20,341 bases of DNA from JACPXH01 sp964409225 (GTDB lineage: Bacteria; Patescibacteriota; Minisyncoccia; JACPXH01). Where the stretch lies: contig CAYPCM010000015.1 of the NCBI GenBank assembly GCA_964409225.1, forward strand, positions 1 through 20,341, written 5' to 3'. This document shows positions 13,361 to 20,040 of the stretch, piece after piece (position 1 is the stretch's first letter; each line of letters opens with the position of its first letter). The notes beneath the pieces were generated by a model. That model was given only the letters and a program-made list of their open reading frames with translations. It was not told the DNA's origin and did no database searches. The position numbers and the translations under genes are program-made.

Positions 13361-14875
13361 TTACCGAATGAGTTCTCCCTTAAGGAGCTCCGCTGCAACC
13401 TTTGGGTTGGCTCGTCCCTTCGTCTCCCTCATAACCAATCCAATGAGTGCCTGCAGAGCCTCGGTCTTGCCGGCCAGGTAGTCCTCAACGGGCTTCGGAT
13501 TGGCAGAAACCACCTGACGCACCACCTCGCGCAGCGCATCGGCATCGCTCACCTGCTCCAGTCCCTCGGCACCCACAATCGCCGTGGGGTCATCGCCGGT
13601 CTTAACCATGCGAACGAGAATGTCTTTGGCCGCATGAGATGAAATCCTGCCTTGATGAATCATCGTGATGAACTCGGCGAAGTTTTCCGGGGTAAGCCGC
13701 AAATATTCCGGCTCGATCTCAAGATCGCGGAGGATTTTTACGAAGTCGGTAATGAGGTAGTTCGCCGCTAACTTCACCGGTGTTGCCTCGCCAGACCTCC
13801 CGCTTGCTCCCTGCCAGACGCCCAACTCACTCACCGCCTCCTCGAAAAAACTCCCGAGCGCAGAATTGCGCGTAAGCACGTCCACGTCTCCAATCGGCAG
13901 TCCATACTCTCGACCGAAGCGTGCGCGCTTGGCCTGCGGCAATTCGGGCAGGTGTCGGCGCATCTCCGCGAGATCGAACGCGCCGCCCTTCGCTTTATCG
14001 AGTCGGAGCGGGGGAATGTCCGGCTCTGGAAAGTAACGGTAATCTTGCGCCTCCTCTTTGGTGCGCTGGCGTACGGTTACGCCCTTGTTTTCGTCCCACC
14101 CGCGCGTCTCTGGCACGATTTTCTCGCCGCGTTCGAGAAACTCTGCCTGACGCTTGATTTCGTAATTGATCGCCCGCTCAACCGCGCGGAATGAATTAAG
14201 GTTTTTCACCTCTACTTTCGTGCCGCGGCTGCCATCGGCACCAACCAAGGAGAGATTCACCTCACAGCGCATCTCGCCTTTCTCCATATCAGCCGTGGCC
14301 ACACCGAGGTAACGCAGGACAAGCTGCAGTTCTTCGCAGAACCTTCGGGCTTCTTCGCCGGAGCTCAAATCCGGTTCGGTTACCAGCTCCATCAGCGGCA
14401 CGCCGGCGCGGTTGAAATCGATCAGCGAAGCTGGTCGCCCCGAGCTTGCCGAGGGGCCTAGGTGGATAATCTTCCCCGCGTCTTCTTCTAAATGGATCCT
14501 TCGGATACGAACGGTTTTGGTATTTGCGCTTCGGATTTCGGATTTCTCAAGAGTAATCTCCCCGCCAACACACAACGGCATATCATACTGCGAAATCTGA
14601 TACCCCTTGGGAAGGTCCGGATAAAAATAGTTCTTGCGATCAAACTTCGAAACTTCGGCGATCTGCGAGCCAAGCGCAAGACCGGTTTTGATCACGTATT
14701 CGATCGCCTGCTTATTCGGCACCGGGAGGGTTCCCGGATGTCCCAAACAGATCGGGCAGACGTTCACGTTCGGACGCTTCTCATCCGGATCATTCAACGA
14801 CCCGCAGAACATTTTCGTGCGGGTGCACAGATGGACGTGGATTTCGAGACCGATGGTGGGCTGATAGTTCGCCAT
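13361..14875 (-). CDS. gatB: Asp/Glu-tRNA amidotransferase subunit B
   Basis: GatB is the kinase and tRNA-binding subunit of GatCAB, which converts Glu-tRNA-Gln and Asp-tRNA-Asn to the amidated forms. The 504-aa protein opens NYQPTIGLEIHVHLCTRTKM, carries CPICLGHPGTLPV (zinc cysteines), KNYFYPDLPKGYQISQY, DFNRAGVPLMELVTEPD, and ends in a YqeY-type tail domain (AAKDILVRMVKTGDDP, GLVMRETKGRANP). Start ATG 14875 has no SD. An extra stretch, GPSASSGRPAS, between DAGKIIH and LIDFNR is coded by an intergenic-type palindrome. gatA and gatC are not in the window. A 37-codon ORF follows. Confidence 0.97.
   Translation of the reverse strand: MANYQPTIGLEIHVHLCTRTKMFCGSLNDPDEKRPNVNVCPICLGHPGTLPVPNKQAIEYVIKTGLALGSQIAEVSKFDRKNYFYPDLPKGYQISQYDMPLCVGGEITLEKSEIRSANTKTVRIRRIHLEEDAGKIIHLGPSASSGRPASLIDFNRAGVPLMELVTEPDLSSGEEARRFCEELQLVLRYLGVATADMEKGEMRCEVNLSLVGADGSRGTKVEVKNLNSFRAVERAINYEIKRQAEFLERGEKIVPETRGWDENKGVTVRQRTKEEAQDYRYFPEPDIPPLRLDKAKGGAFDLAEMRRHLPELPQAKRARFGREYGLPIGDVDVLTRNSALGSFFEEAVSELGVWQGASGRSGEATPVKLAANYLITDFVKILRDLEIEPEYLRLTPENFAEFITMIHQGRISSHAAKDILVRMVKTGDDPTAIVGAEGLEQVSDADALREVVRQVVSANPKPVEDYLAGKTEALQALIGLVMRETKGRANPKVAAELLKGELIR
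14438..14456. repeat. Palindromic repeat inside gatB
   Basis: CCCCGAGCTTGCCGAGGGG is nearly the same as CCCCGAGCCTGTCGAGGGG at 3818-3836 in an intergenic element. Within gatB it helps encode about five residues more than E. coli GatB has between DAGK and LIDFNR, where the reading frame is preserved. Confidence 0.75.
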
Positions 14876-14925
14876 AGCGTATCCGACTGAACGATACCAC
14901 GCTCTGGCGCAAGAAAGAAGAGAAA

Positions 14926-14966
14926 CCCCGCGCGCGTCCTGAGCTTATCGAAGGACGCGCGCGGGG
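14926..14966 (-). terminator. Terminator of the ThyX-like gene
   Basis: CCCCGCGCGCGTCCT (14926-14940) and AGGACGCGCGCGGGG (14952-14966) form a perfect 15-bp stem around an 11-nt loop. The minus direction continues TTTCTCTTCTTTC. The loop and inner stem (TCCTGAGCTTATCGAAGGA) match the widespread CCTGAGCTTGTCGAAGG-type repeat, so the terminator appears to be built from a dispersed repeat. Confidence 0.78.
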
Positions 14967-14985
14967 CGCATATCGCCAAGGAACG

Positions 14986-16611
14986 TTATGGGGTGTCGAG
15001 TTTCGCCTCCTTCGCACGCTGACGCGCTTCGGAATCAGCGCGCGGCCAGTCGTAGTCGTTGAGGTCCACGAACTGCAGGAGCCGCTCTACCCGCCACGGA
15101 TCAACCGCGCACATCTGTCGGCAGATCTCCCGACAGATGTGCCGATAACTCCGGTGGCCCTGCGGTTGGGTACGCAATTCAAGGAGGTGCTGGGCTTCGC
15201 GATCGTTGAACGCGAAATAACACCGGATGTTGTGGCCGAAGAGCGCGCAGTACTGGGCTACCTCCGGTCCGAGTTCGTCGCGGACCGCCTCGTAGAGCGC
15301 ATCAGACCGATCAGCGCACCCGAGAACGTCGTTCTCAAGTCCGGCCTCCGTAATCTCTTCGGGCACCGCGCAAAACCCAAGGCGCGTCGTAATGCGCTGA
15401 CGCTGTTGGGTGAGCATACGGTGGCGTTGCAGATCACGGTAGATCCCGAAGTCAATCACGAGATCCACCAGCCACGGGTAGCCGAACTCGAGTGCTCGAT
15501 CCGGCCGGTCTCGCCTCGTACGGCGGTTGCCGATGTAGGTGTCGTAAATGCGCCGCTGCTCTTCGGGCGAGAGATCCCGACGGATGAACCCCGTAAGCTG
15601 CACCAGAGAATGCTCGCTGTGCGGGTACAGCATTGCCGCCAGCTGCCGCACCCACTCGTACGAGCCGTCGGTAACTGCCACCGCAGCAGATGGTTTTGGT
15701 GAGACGTCAGAAAGGAATATGTCAGCGAGCGCCTGCATGGCGCGACGCGTCTCCACGCGATACTCGCTCCGATGAGCCCGCTCTACGTAGCGCGGGATCA
15801 CCGTATTGAGTGCGGCGTGGGCTTTCTCAGCGAGCTGCTGTAGCTCGGAAAGATCGCTCGAGTACAGATGCCGGAGCATGTGCTCGAAGGTATGGCCGTT
15901 CGCGTGGATGCCGACGTTGGTGAGGGTGGCCACGGGCAGCAAAATACGCACGGTATCGCAGGTCTTCGCCCTGATATCGGCCCGCCAGGTCCGCTCGAAG
16001 TCCTTGCGCTCGGCGTCGTCTGCGCATTGCGCGAACCTGATTTTGTCGCAGCCGTGGCGAATTTCGTACTCGGCGACTTCGAGCGGCTTTCGGCGCTCGA
16101 AGTACTTTTGCATCGGCTCGATAAGACGGCAGTACGTCTCGAAGACGAAATCCATCACCTTCTCGAATCGCTCCGCATGACGCGAAGCCATGATCTCTGG
16201 CGGCCGTAGATACCGGAACCGACCGTGCCCGTCGCGCTGGTCGTAGTAGACGTAACGCGAGGACTGCTCGATGTAGCCGGCGAGGCGCTGCCACTCTACC
16301 GCCTTGGTTGCGAGATTCGAGATCCCCTCGAGCGAGAGCCATGCGCTCTCGTTATCCTGCACCGAGTCGTCGCCGTACTGAATGAGGACACGTCGGATAA
16401 GCGCGTCAGCGTGCTGGGGGTCAAGCTGGCCATCCTTGATGAACTCGCGGAACAGGATTTCGCGAAAGCCGCCCCGTGCCCGGCTGTAGCGGGCATAGGC
16501 CGCCCCGATCATCCCGGGCATCTTGTGCGGAAACACTACGAAGATGTTCCCGAGTGGATCAGAGACGAATTCCTGCAGAAGCCGCACTTCTTCATCCGTG
16601 AACTTCGCCAT
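14986..16611 (-). CDS. Tandem ThyX-like protein (putative FAD thymidylate synthase)
   Basis: ThyX methylates dUMP to dTMP using folate and FAD. This 541-aa protein is about twice the usual ThyX length (220-250 aa) and looks like two ThyX-like halves. In the first (about 30-290), WQRLAGYIEQSSRY (107-120) keeps E, S, R and Y of the ThyX motif RHRxxSxNExSxRY, and DTVRILLPVATLTNVGIHAN (219-238) matches the LP-T-N-R region. In the second (about 320-515), QRHRMLT (395-401) keeps RHR, and NDREAQHLLELRTQPQGHRS (469-488) matches the C-terminal N-RE-HL-LR-H-R region. Start: GGGAGG (16618-16623) before ATG 16611. It lies 147 nt downstream of the two Dcd-family genes. Whether it is active is uncertain. 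Confidence 0.8.
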   Translation of the reverse strand: MAKFTDEEVRLLQEFVSDPLGNIFVVFPHKMPGMIGAAYARYSRARGGFREILFREFIKDGQLDPQHADALIRRVLIQYGDDSVQDNESAWLSLEGISNLATKAVEWQRLAGYIEQSSRYVYYDQRDGHGRFRYLRPPEIMASRHAERFEKVMDFVFETYCRLIEPMQKYFERRKPLEVAEYEIRHGCDKIRFAQCADDAERKDFERTWRADIRAKTCDTVRILLPVATLTNVGIHANGHTFEHMLRHLYSSDLSELQQLAEKAHAALNTVIPRYVERAHRSEYRVETRRAMQALADIFLSDVSPKPSAAVAVTDGSYEWVRQLAAMLYPHSEHSLVQLTGFIRRDLSPEEQRRIYDTYIGNRRTRRDRPDRALEFGYPWLVDLVIDFGIYRDLQRHRMLTQQRQRITTRLGFCAVPEEITEAGLENDVLGCADRSDALYEAVRDELGPEVAQYCALFGHNIRCYFAFNDREAQHLLELRTQPQGHRSYRHICREICRQMCAVDPWRVERLLQFVDLNDYDWPRADSEARQRAKEAKLDTP

Positions 16612-16727
16612 CTCGTTCCTCCCTTCGGGTGAACTGCGGGCACCCTACCGGATGCCCTTTCAGGCAACCATCGCCGTCAAAGAACACGCCCTCATTTCAA
16701 TACCACGACACTGCCACTAAATGGAAG

Positions 16728-16754
16728 AGGCGGGCGCATCGGGCGCGCCCGCCT
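16728..16754 (-). terminator. Hairpin after the Dcd-family pair
   Basis: AGGCGGGCGC (16728-16737) and GCGCCCGCCT (16745-16754), perfect 10-bp stem with a 7-nt loop, four bases after the stop codon of the 16759 gene. The minus direction continues CTTCCATTTAG, a modest T content. It separates the Dcd pair from the ThyX-like gene, so read-through or a separate promoter must serve the latter. Confidence 0.65.
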
Positions 16755-16758
16755 CGGT

Positions 16759-17331
16759 TTACACCCGGGGGCCAACGATCCCCTCCTGGCCCTGGTACTT
16801 GCCACCGAGCTCCACGTAGGAAGCTCCGCAGAACTCCGCGGCGCGAAAAAACAGGAGTTTCGCGATCCCCTCATGCGGGTAGATCAGTACCGGGTGGGGC
16901 GAGGCGTTGCTGATCGAGATCATAAGCACACCCTCCCACTCCGGGTTGAGCGGCGTAACCTGCACGATGATGCCACTCCTGGCATACGTCGTCTTGCCCG
17001 CTCCGATCACCATGACGCCCCGTGGAATCTTGAAACGCTCGACCGAAAGCCCGAGTACGAACCCCCGCGGCGGAATCGCGTACGGACCAGCGAGACGGAG
17101 CGGAAAGTAGAGTTTCGTATCGAAACGCTTTGGGTCAACGTCGATCGCACCGCCGGTGCCCACGTCGCTAAACGCCCACGCTTCTTCGCCGAGTCGGAAA
17201 TCGTACCCGTAGGAATCGAGTCCATAGGAGATGGTCCCCTTTGTCCGAACCGCCTCGGAGAACGGCTCGATCATCCCTTCTTGCGCCAGCGCCCGAATCT
17301 GTGCGTCACAGAGCAAACCGCCCTGGCTCAT
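16759..17331 (-). CDS. dCTP deaminase family protein lacking the catalytic Glu
   Basis: The 190-aa protein aligns over its length with bacterial dCTP deaminases: ISYGLDSYGYDFRL (34-47), VDPKRFD (65-71), IPRG, GKTTYARSGIIVQVTPLNPE (112-131), WEG and C-terminal GKYQGQEG. Two key positions differ: the usual GKSTYAR is GKTTYAR (T114 for Ser), and the conserved catalytic Glu of the TLEFSN segment is Ser139 (MISISN, codon TCG at 16915-16917), two base changes from a Glu codon. Deamination by the normal mechanism is therefore doubtful; a nucleotide-binding, dUTPase-like or partner role is possible. SD AAGGAGGTG (17336-17344) lies inside the upstream gene, which it overlaps by 26 bp. Confidence 0.85.
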   Translation of the reverse strand: MSQGGLLCDAQIRALAQEGMIEPFSEAVRTKGTISYGLDSYGYDFRLGEEAWAFSDVGTGGAIDVDPKRFDTKLYFPLRLAGPYAIPPRGFVLGLSVERFKIPRGVMVIGAGKTTYARSGIIVQVTPLNPEWEGVLMISISNASPHPVLIYPHEGIAKLLFFRAAEFCGASYVELGGKYQGQEGIVGPRV

Positions 17332-18019
17332 GCCTCACCTCCTTCTCCTCCCGATCGAGATACATCTTCGGGAGCATATCCTTTGGCAACCAGGAAGCCT
17401 TCACTTCCGCGAGGGTCGTGCCGTGCTGATACTTGCCCGTCTGACCGTATTCTGTGCCTGGGAGAGGCGACTCGACCTGCGAGAAAACCATCTGGGCATA
17501 CCGTTCGCCCACCACCAGCGGAATCCAGTAGTAGGGCGACTTATTGCGGATCTCAAGCGTCCAGCGGTTGATATACCCCACGTCGCCCCACCCCGCATCT
17601 TCGCAGACGGTAAGCAAGCTCCGACCCGCAGAAGACCGCGCCTGCACATGAGCGGTGCAGACGTATCGTCCGCCGATGAATTCCTCGGTGTGCCCGAGGA
17701 TCATCTCTTCGGGGGCGAGCAGGATGACGAGGTCGTCTGATCGGATGCCGTCCCATTCTTTTTCCGGCACCCTTTTCAAACGCGCCATCATATCAACCGC
17801 TCGCTCGGCATGATGCGGCCCGGTCCACAGCTCAACGACGTTCGCGCGGTTGAATGGGTTAAAGATCGCCGCGTTCACGCCTCCCGGCTCCATCCGCCAA
17901 AACCATTCGCCGAGACGCAAGTCGTAGCTCACGTTCTTGAGCTGCGCTCGATCAAACGGATCGATGATGATGTTCCCAGCTTCCCTGTGCCGGAGAATAG
18001 CCGTGTTGGAAAGGAGCAT
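17306..18019 (-). CDS. dCTP deaminase family protein with intact catalytic residues
   Basis: A 237-aa member of the Dcd/dUTPase superfamily, longer than the usual 190 aa. Dcd features are YDLRLGEW (32-39), QARSSAGRS (126-134, the Ser and Arg of the S-x-x-x-R active-site pattern), WTLEIRN (153-159) with E156 in the catalytic position, GERYAQMVF and GKYQ (196). Extra residues lie between about 45 and 95 and at the C-terminus. It probably makes dUTP (or dUMP) from dCTP. ATG 18019 is set by AAGGAGGA (18024-18031); nine in-frame codons upstream are not supported. Lys codons are 7 AAG to 2 AAA. It overlaps the degenerate paralogue and precedes the ThyX-like gene. Confidence 0.82.
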   Translation of the reverse strand: MLLSNTAILRHREAGNIIIDPFDRAQLKNVSYDLRLGEWFWRMEPGGVNAAIFNPFNRANVVELWTGPHHAERAVDMMARLKRVPEKEWDGIRSDDLVILLAPEEMILGHTEEFIGGRYVCTAHVQARSSAGRSLLTVCEDAGWGDVGYINRWTLEIRNKSPYYWIPLVVGERYAQMVFSQVESPLPGTEYGQTGKYQHGTTLAEVKASWLPKDMLPKMYLDREEKEVRHEPGRFAL

Positions 18020-18087
18020 TTTATCCTCCTTGGGCCCTCGCCCCACAATGGTTTAGACAAATAGTAGGGACTTGCGTCATGAAACAC

Positions 18088-18129
18088 AAGAGCAGGCGCC
18101 GCGCTTATCCAAGCGCGGCGCCTGCTCTT
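18088..18129 (-). terminator. Terminator of secE-nusG-rplK
   Basis: AAGAGCAGGCGCCGCGCTT (18088-18106) and its exact reverse complement (18111-18129) form a 19-bp stem with loop ATCC, 12 nt after the rplK stop. The minus direction continues GTGTTTC. This is the longest perfect hairpin in the window and should isolate the ribosomal-protein unit from the Dcd genes downstream. Confidence 0.75.
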
Positions 18130-18141
18130 GAAACAGAAAAC

Positions 18142-18564
18142 TCACTCCACCGTAATCCCCATTGATCGCGCCGTGCCTTCTACGATTTTCACCGCCTGTT
18201 CCACATCGTGCGCGGATAGATCCGCCATCTTCTTTTCCGCGATCTCGCGCACTTGGGCCTTGGTAACCTTGCCCACTTTGTTTTTGTGCGGCTCGCCCGA
18301 ACCTTTCTCAATCCCGGCGGCTTTCTTTAATAACTCGGCCGCCGGCGGCGACTTATAGACCAATGAAAAAGATCTGTCCTCGTAGATCGTGACTATTGTC
18401 GGGATGATGTCGCCGGTTTTGTCGCGCGTGGCCTCGTTAAACCGACTGCAAAAATCCTGCAGGTTGATGCCGTGCGGCCCCAACACCATGCCCACCGGCG
18501 GAGCTGGTGTGGCTGCGCCGGCCGGAATCTGTATTTTCACTTGGGCTTTGATCGGTTTTGCCAT
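18142..18564 (-). CDS. rplK: 50S ribosomal protein uL11
   Basis: uL11 forms the GTPase-associated centre with 23S rRNA. The 140-aa product starts MAKPIKAQVKIQIPAGAATP, carries the proline switch region APPVGMVLGPHGIN, LQDFCSRFNEAT, and the C-terminal RNA-binding domain with KVGKVTKAQVREIAEKKMAD. Length equals the family norm (about 142). Its ATG follows the nusG stop by two bases and lacks an SD, so it depends on translation of nusG or another initiation mode. rplA, the usual next gene, is not downstream: a 19-bp terminator follows. Confidence 0.96.
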   Translation of the reverse strand: MAKPIKAQVKIQIPAGAATPAPPVGMVLGPHGINLQDFCSRFNEATRDKTGDIIPTIVTIYEDRSFSLVYKSPPAAELLKKAAGIEKGSGEPHKNKVGKVTKAQVREIAEKKMADLSAHDVEQAVKIVEGTARSMGITVE

Positions 18565-18566
18565 GT

Positions 18567-19112
18567 CTAAAGTTTCTGGATTTGTAGGAAATCGAGCTCA
18601 ACGGGCGTCTCGCGACCGAACATCGAAACCAATACTTTCACCTTGCCTTTTTCGTCGTCAACCTCCGATACCTTGCCTTCGTAATCCTTGAATGCGCCGT
18701 CCGTGATCTTCACCGCGTCACCGATAGAGACATCCACTTTGTATTTCGGCTCTGTTACGCCCATCCGCCTTTGGAGCTCGTCAATTTCTTTCTGCTCAAT
18801 GGGCGTGGGCGTGGTACCAGAGCCCACGAAGCCAGTCACTCGCGGGGTATTGCGCACCACGTACCACGAATCGTCGGTGACAATCATCTCAACGAGCACG
18901 TAGCCGGGATAAATGCGCTCTTCGACCACGCGCCTGCGGCCACTTTTGATGCGAATCTTCTTTTCTTTGGGCACGAGCACATTGAAAATTTTATCCTCCA
19001 TGCCCAGCGATTCAATGCGCTGCTTCAAGTTGCGCGCAACGGCATCCTCGTAGCCAGAATAAGTGTGCAACACGTACCACTGGCGCCCTTGCTGTACGGT
19101 TTGCTTTGGCAT
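18567..19112 (-). CDS. nusG: Transcription termination/antitermination protein NusG
   Basis: NusG binds RNA polymerase and modulates pausing and Rho- or ribosome-coupled events. The 181-aa protein has the NGN domain (RQWYVLHTYSGYEDAVARNL, VPKEKKIRIKSGRR, YPGYVLVEM, VRNTPRVTGFVG) and a C-terminal KOW domain (DAVKITDGAFKDYEGKVSEV). Length matches E. coli (181). ATG 19112 has no clear SD. It is the middle gene of secE-nusG-rplK, 11 nt after secE and two bases before rplK. Confidence 0.97.
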   Translation of the reverse strand: MPKQTVQQGRQWYVLHTYSGYEDAVARNLKQRIESLGMEDKIFNVLVPKEKKIRIKSGRRRVVEERIYPGYVLVEMIVTDDSWYVVRNTPRVTGFVGSGTTPTPIEQKEIDELQRRMGVTEPKYKVDVSIGDAVKITDGAFKDYEGKVSEVDDEKGKVKVLVSMFGRETPVELDFLQIQKL

Positions 19113-19123
19113 GATTGAAAACC

Positions 19124-19312
19124 TTACCGCCCCAGCACTTCCTTAACGACAACGGCAAAAAGCGCATCCACCCCGCCGAGGAACGCCGCCATCGCGAGCG
19201 AGAAACCAACCACAATGAGAGTGTAGCGGATCGTCTGCTGGCGCGTGGGCCAATTTACCCGAGCAAATTCAGCCCGGGATTCTTTGAGATAGGTTACGAT
19301 ACGCTGCCACAT
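19124..19312 (-). CDS. secE: Preprotein translocase subunit SecE
   Basis: SecE stabilises the SecYEG channel. The 62-aa protein is the short, single-helix form: amphipathic MWQRIVTYLKESRAEFARVN, the conserved WPTRQQTI, then one transmembrane helix (about 29-55, YTLIVVGFSLAMAAFLGGVDALF). A TATAGT box (19321-19326) is eight bases upstream of the ATG, placing the start site within about two bases of it, so the mRNA would be nearly leaderless; no SD is present. It heads secE-nusG-rplK, the common bacterial order. Confidence 0.95.
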   Translation of the reverse strand: MWQRIVTYLKESRAEFARVNWPTRQQTIRYTLIVVGFSLAMAAFLGGVDALFAVVVKEVLGR

Positions 19313-19320
19313 GTAGTTCT

Positions 19321-19326
19321 ACTATA
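19321..19326 (-). promoter_or_regulatory. -10 box of the secE operon
   Basis: TATAGT on the minus strand (5 of 6 to consensus), eight bases before the secE ATG. The -35 region is T-rich but poor. A short terminator (19345-19362) immediately upstream would block transcription coming from the accessory genes, consistent with a new start here. Confidence 0.5.
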
Positions 19327-19344
19327 CGGCGAGTTCGAGAATTT

Positions 19345-19362
19345 AAAAAGCCCTCGCGGGCT
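19345..19362 (-). terminator. Short intrinsic terminator upstream of secE
   Basis: On the minus strand AGCCC, loop GCGA, GGGCT, then TTTTAAAT. Stem of only five pairs, but the T-run is better than for most hairpins here. It would stop minus-strand transcription from the 19522-20040 genes before secE. Confidence 0.5.
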
Positions 19363-19431
19363 CACTCTCTTCGGTAAGTATACCGCGTGACGAAATGACC
19401 GTCAAGGGTCAATCCCGATATGCTGACGAAT

Positions 19432-19460
19432 CAGCCGCGCGCCCGAAGGGCGCGCGGCTG
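19432..19460. terminator. 13-bp GC-rich hairpin
   Basis: CAGCCGCGCGCCC (19432-19444) and GGGCGCGCGGCTG (19448-19460), perfect stem with a GAA loop on the plus strand. No T-run on either side. It is the second of two tandem hairpins downstream of the 19522 gene and may protect or end its transcript. Confidence 0.5.
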
Positions 19461-19487
19461 TATGAGTTACTTCCTCTGTTGAGTATT

Positions 19488-19517
19488 GAGCCGCGGAGCC
19501 ATCGGGCTCCGCGGCTC
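19488..19517 (-). terminator. 13-bp hairpin after the 19522 gene
   Basis: GAGCCGCGGAGCC (19488-19500) and GGCTCCGCGGCTC (19505-19517), perfect stem, loop ATCG, four bases after the minus-strand stop codon. The T content after it is low, so termination efficiency is uncertain. Confidence 0.55.
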
Positions 19518-19521
19518 TTGG

Positions 19522-19713
19522 TCAGGCCGCCTTGGACGGTTGGTTGATCAACTCGTCGCAGCGCAAGCAGGGCTTGGACGTATCCGCCCAAGGTTCCCCG
19601 GCCCTGAGCGTGCGGGCGAATGTACCATCCGGCGCCCCAGGTTTGGGCGGGAAGATATGCCCGTGCCGCTCGCACCACCGCCGGTCACACCACTTACGAA
19701 GCCCAGTCAACAT
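19522..19713 (-). CDS. Small cysteine-rich (probably zinc-binding) protein
   Basis: A 63-aa protein, not recognised. It has C9 and C14 (WCDRRWCERHGH) and C49 and C52 (CLRC), a 4-cysteine arrangement with nearby His that suggests a zinc ribbon or treble-clef fold. The SD is extended: AGGAGGTGAT (19719-19728) five bases before ATG 19713, complementary to a classical anti-SD over ten bases, and it overlaps the stop of the upstream gene. It is the second gene of a pair with the 20040 gene and ends in two tandem hairpins. DNA-, RNA- or metal-related roles are possible but unproven. Confidence 0.72.
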   Translation of the reverse strand: MLTGLRKWCDRRWCERHGHIFPPKPGAPDGTFARTLRAGEPWADTSKPCLRCDELINQPSKAA

Positions 19714-19719
19714 CGTCCA

Positions 19720-20040
19720 TCACCTCCTCCGTTGCCGCGGCCGAAGCGAATAGACCTTAACAAGCGCCAGCTCGAGCTGCCGGGGATCTGGCGGGGTAAC
19801 CGTAATCACCCGCAGTTCGCCTCCCCCCACAGTCGGCCGCTCGGCACGTATTCCGAATCCTGCAAGCGTCAACTCTTCGGTGCTTTGCTCGTCGAGGAAT
19901 GCTAACAGCCGCTCCTCGGCCGCCGAACGAAGCGCCACGCGCTCGCCCTCGAACCACACCTCGGTTGCGTCAGCAGTGTTAAGGAGCTCGTCAAACCTCT
20001 GGAAGCACCTGAGTGCTGACACTGCTTCTCGAACCGTCAT
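19720..20040 (-). CDS. Unknown soluble protein downstream of gyrB
   Basis: A 106-aa protein with no family I recognise. ATG 20040 (MTVREAVSALRCFQRFDELL) is supported by AAGGAGGAGG (20043-20052); eight in-frame codons upstream overlap the SD and are unlikely. The N-terminal half is probably helical and acidic (VWFEGERVALRSAAEERLLA), then TVGGGELRVITVTPPDPRQL and an Arg-rich tail (YSLRPRQRRR). It lies 33 nt after gyrB on the same strand and overlaps the SD of the small cysteine-rich gene, so the two form a unit, perhaps as an appendage to gyrB. Confidence 0.72.
   Translation of the reverse strand: MTVREAVSALRCFQRFDELLNTADATEVWFEGERVALRSAAEERLLAFLDEQSTEELTLAGFGIRAERPTVGGGELRVITVTPPDPRQLELALVKVYSLRPRQRRR

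Noticed and set aside
15139..15702. 187-codon plus-strand frame opposite the ThyX-like gene
   Set aside because: Antisense shadow; the minus-strand frame has SD, domain motifs and terminator.
16873..17571. 232-codon plus-strand frame across both Dcd-family genes
   Set aside because: Spans two overlapping minus-strand genes with clear family motifs; low-complexity basic sequence typical of antisense frames in GC-rich DNA.
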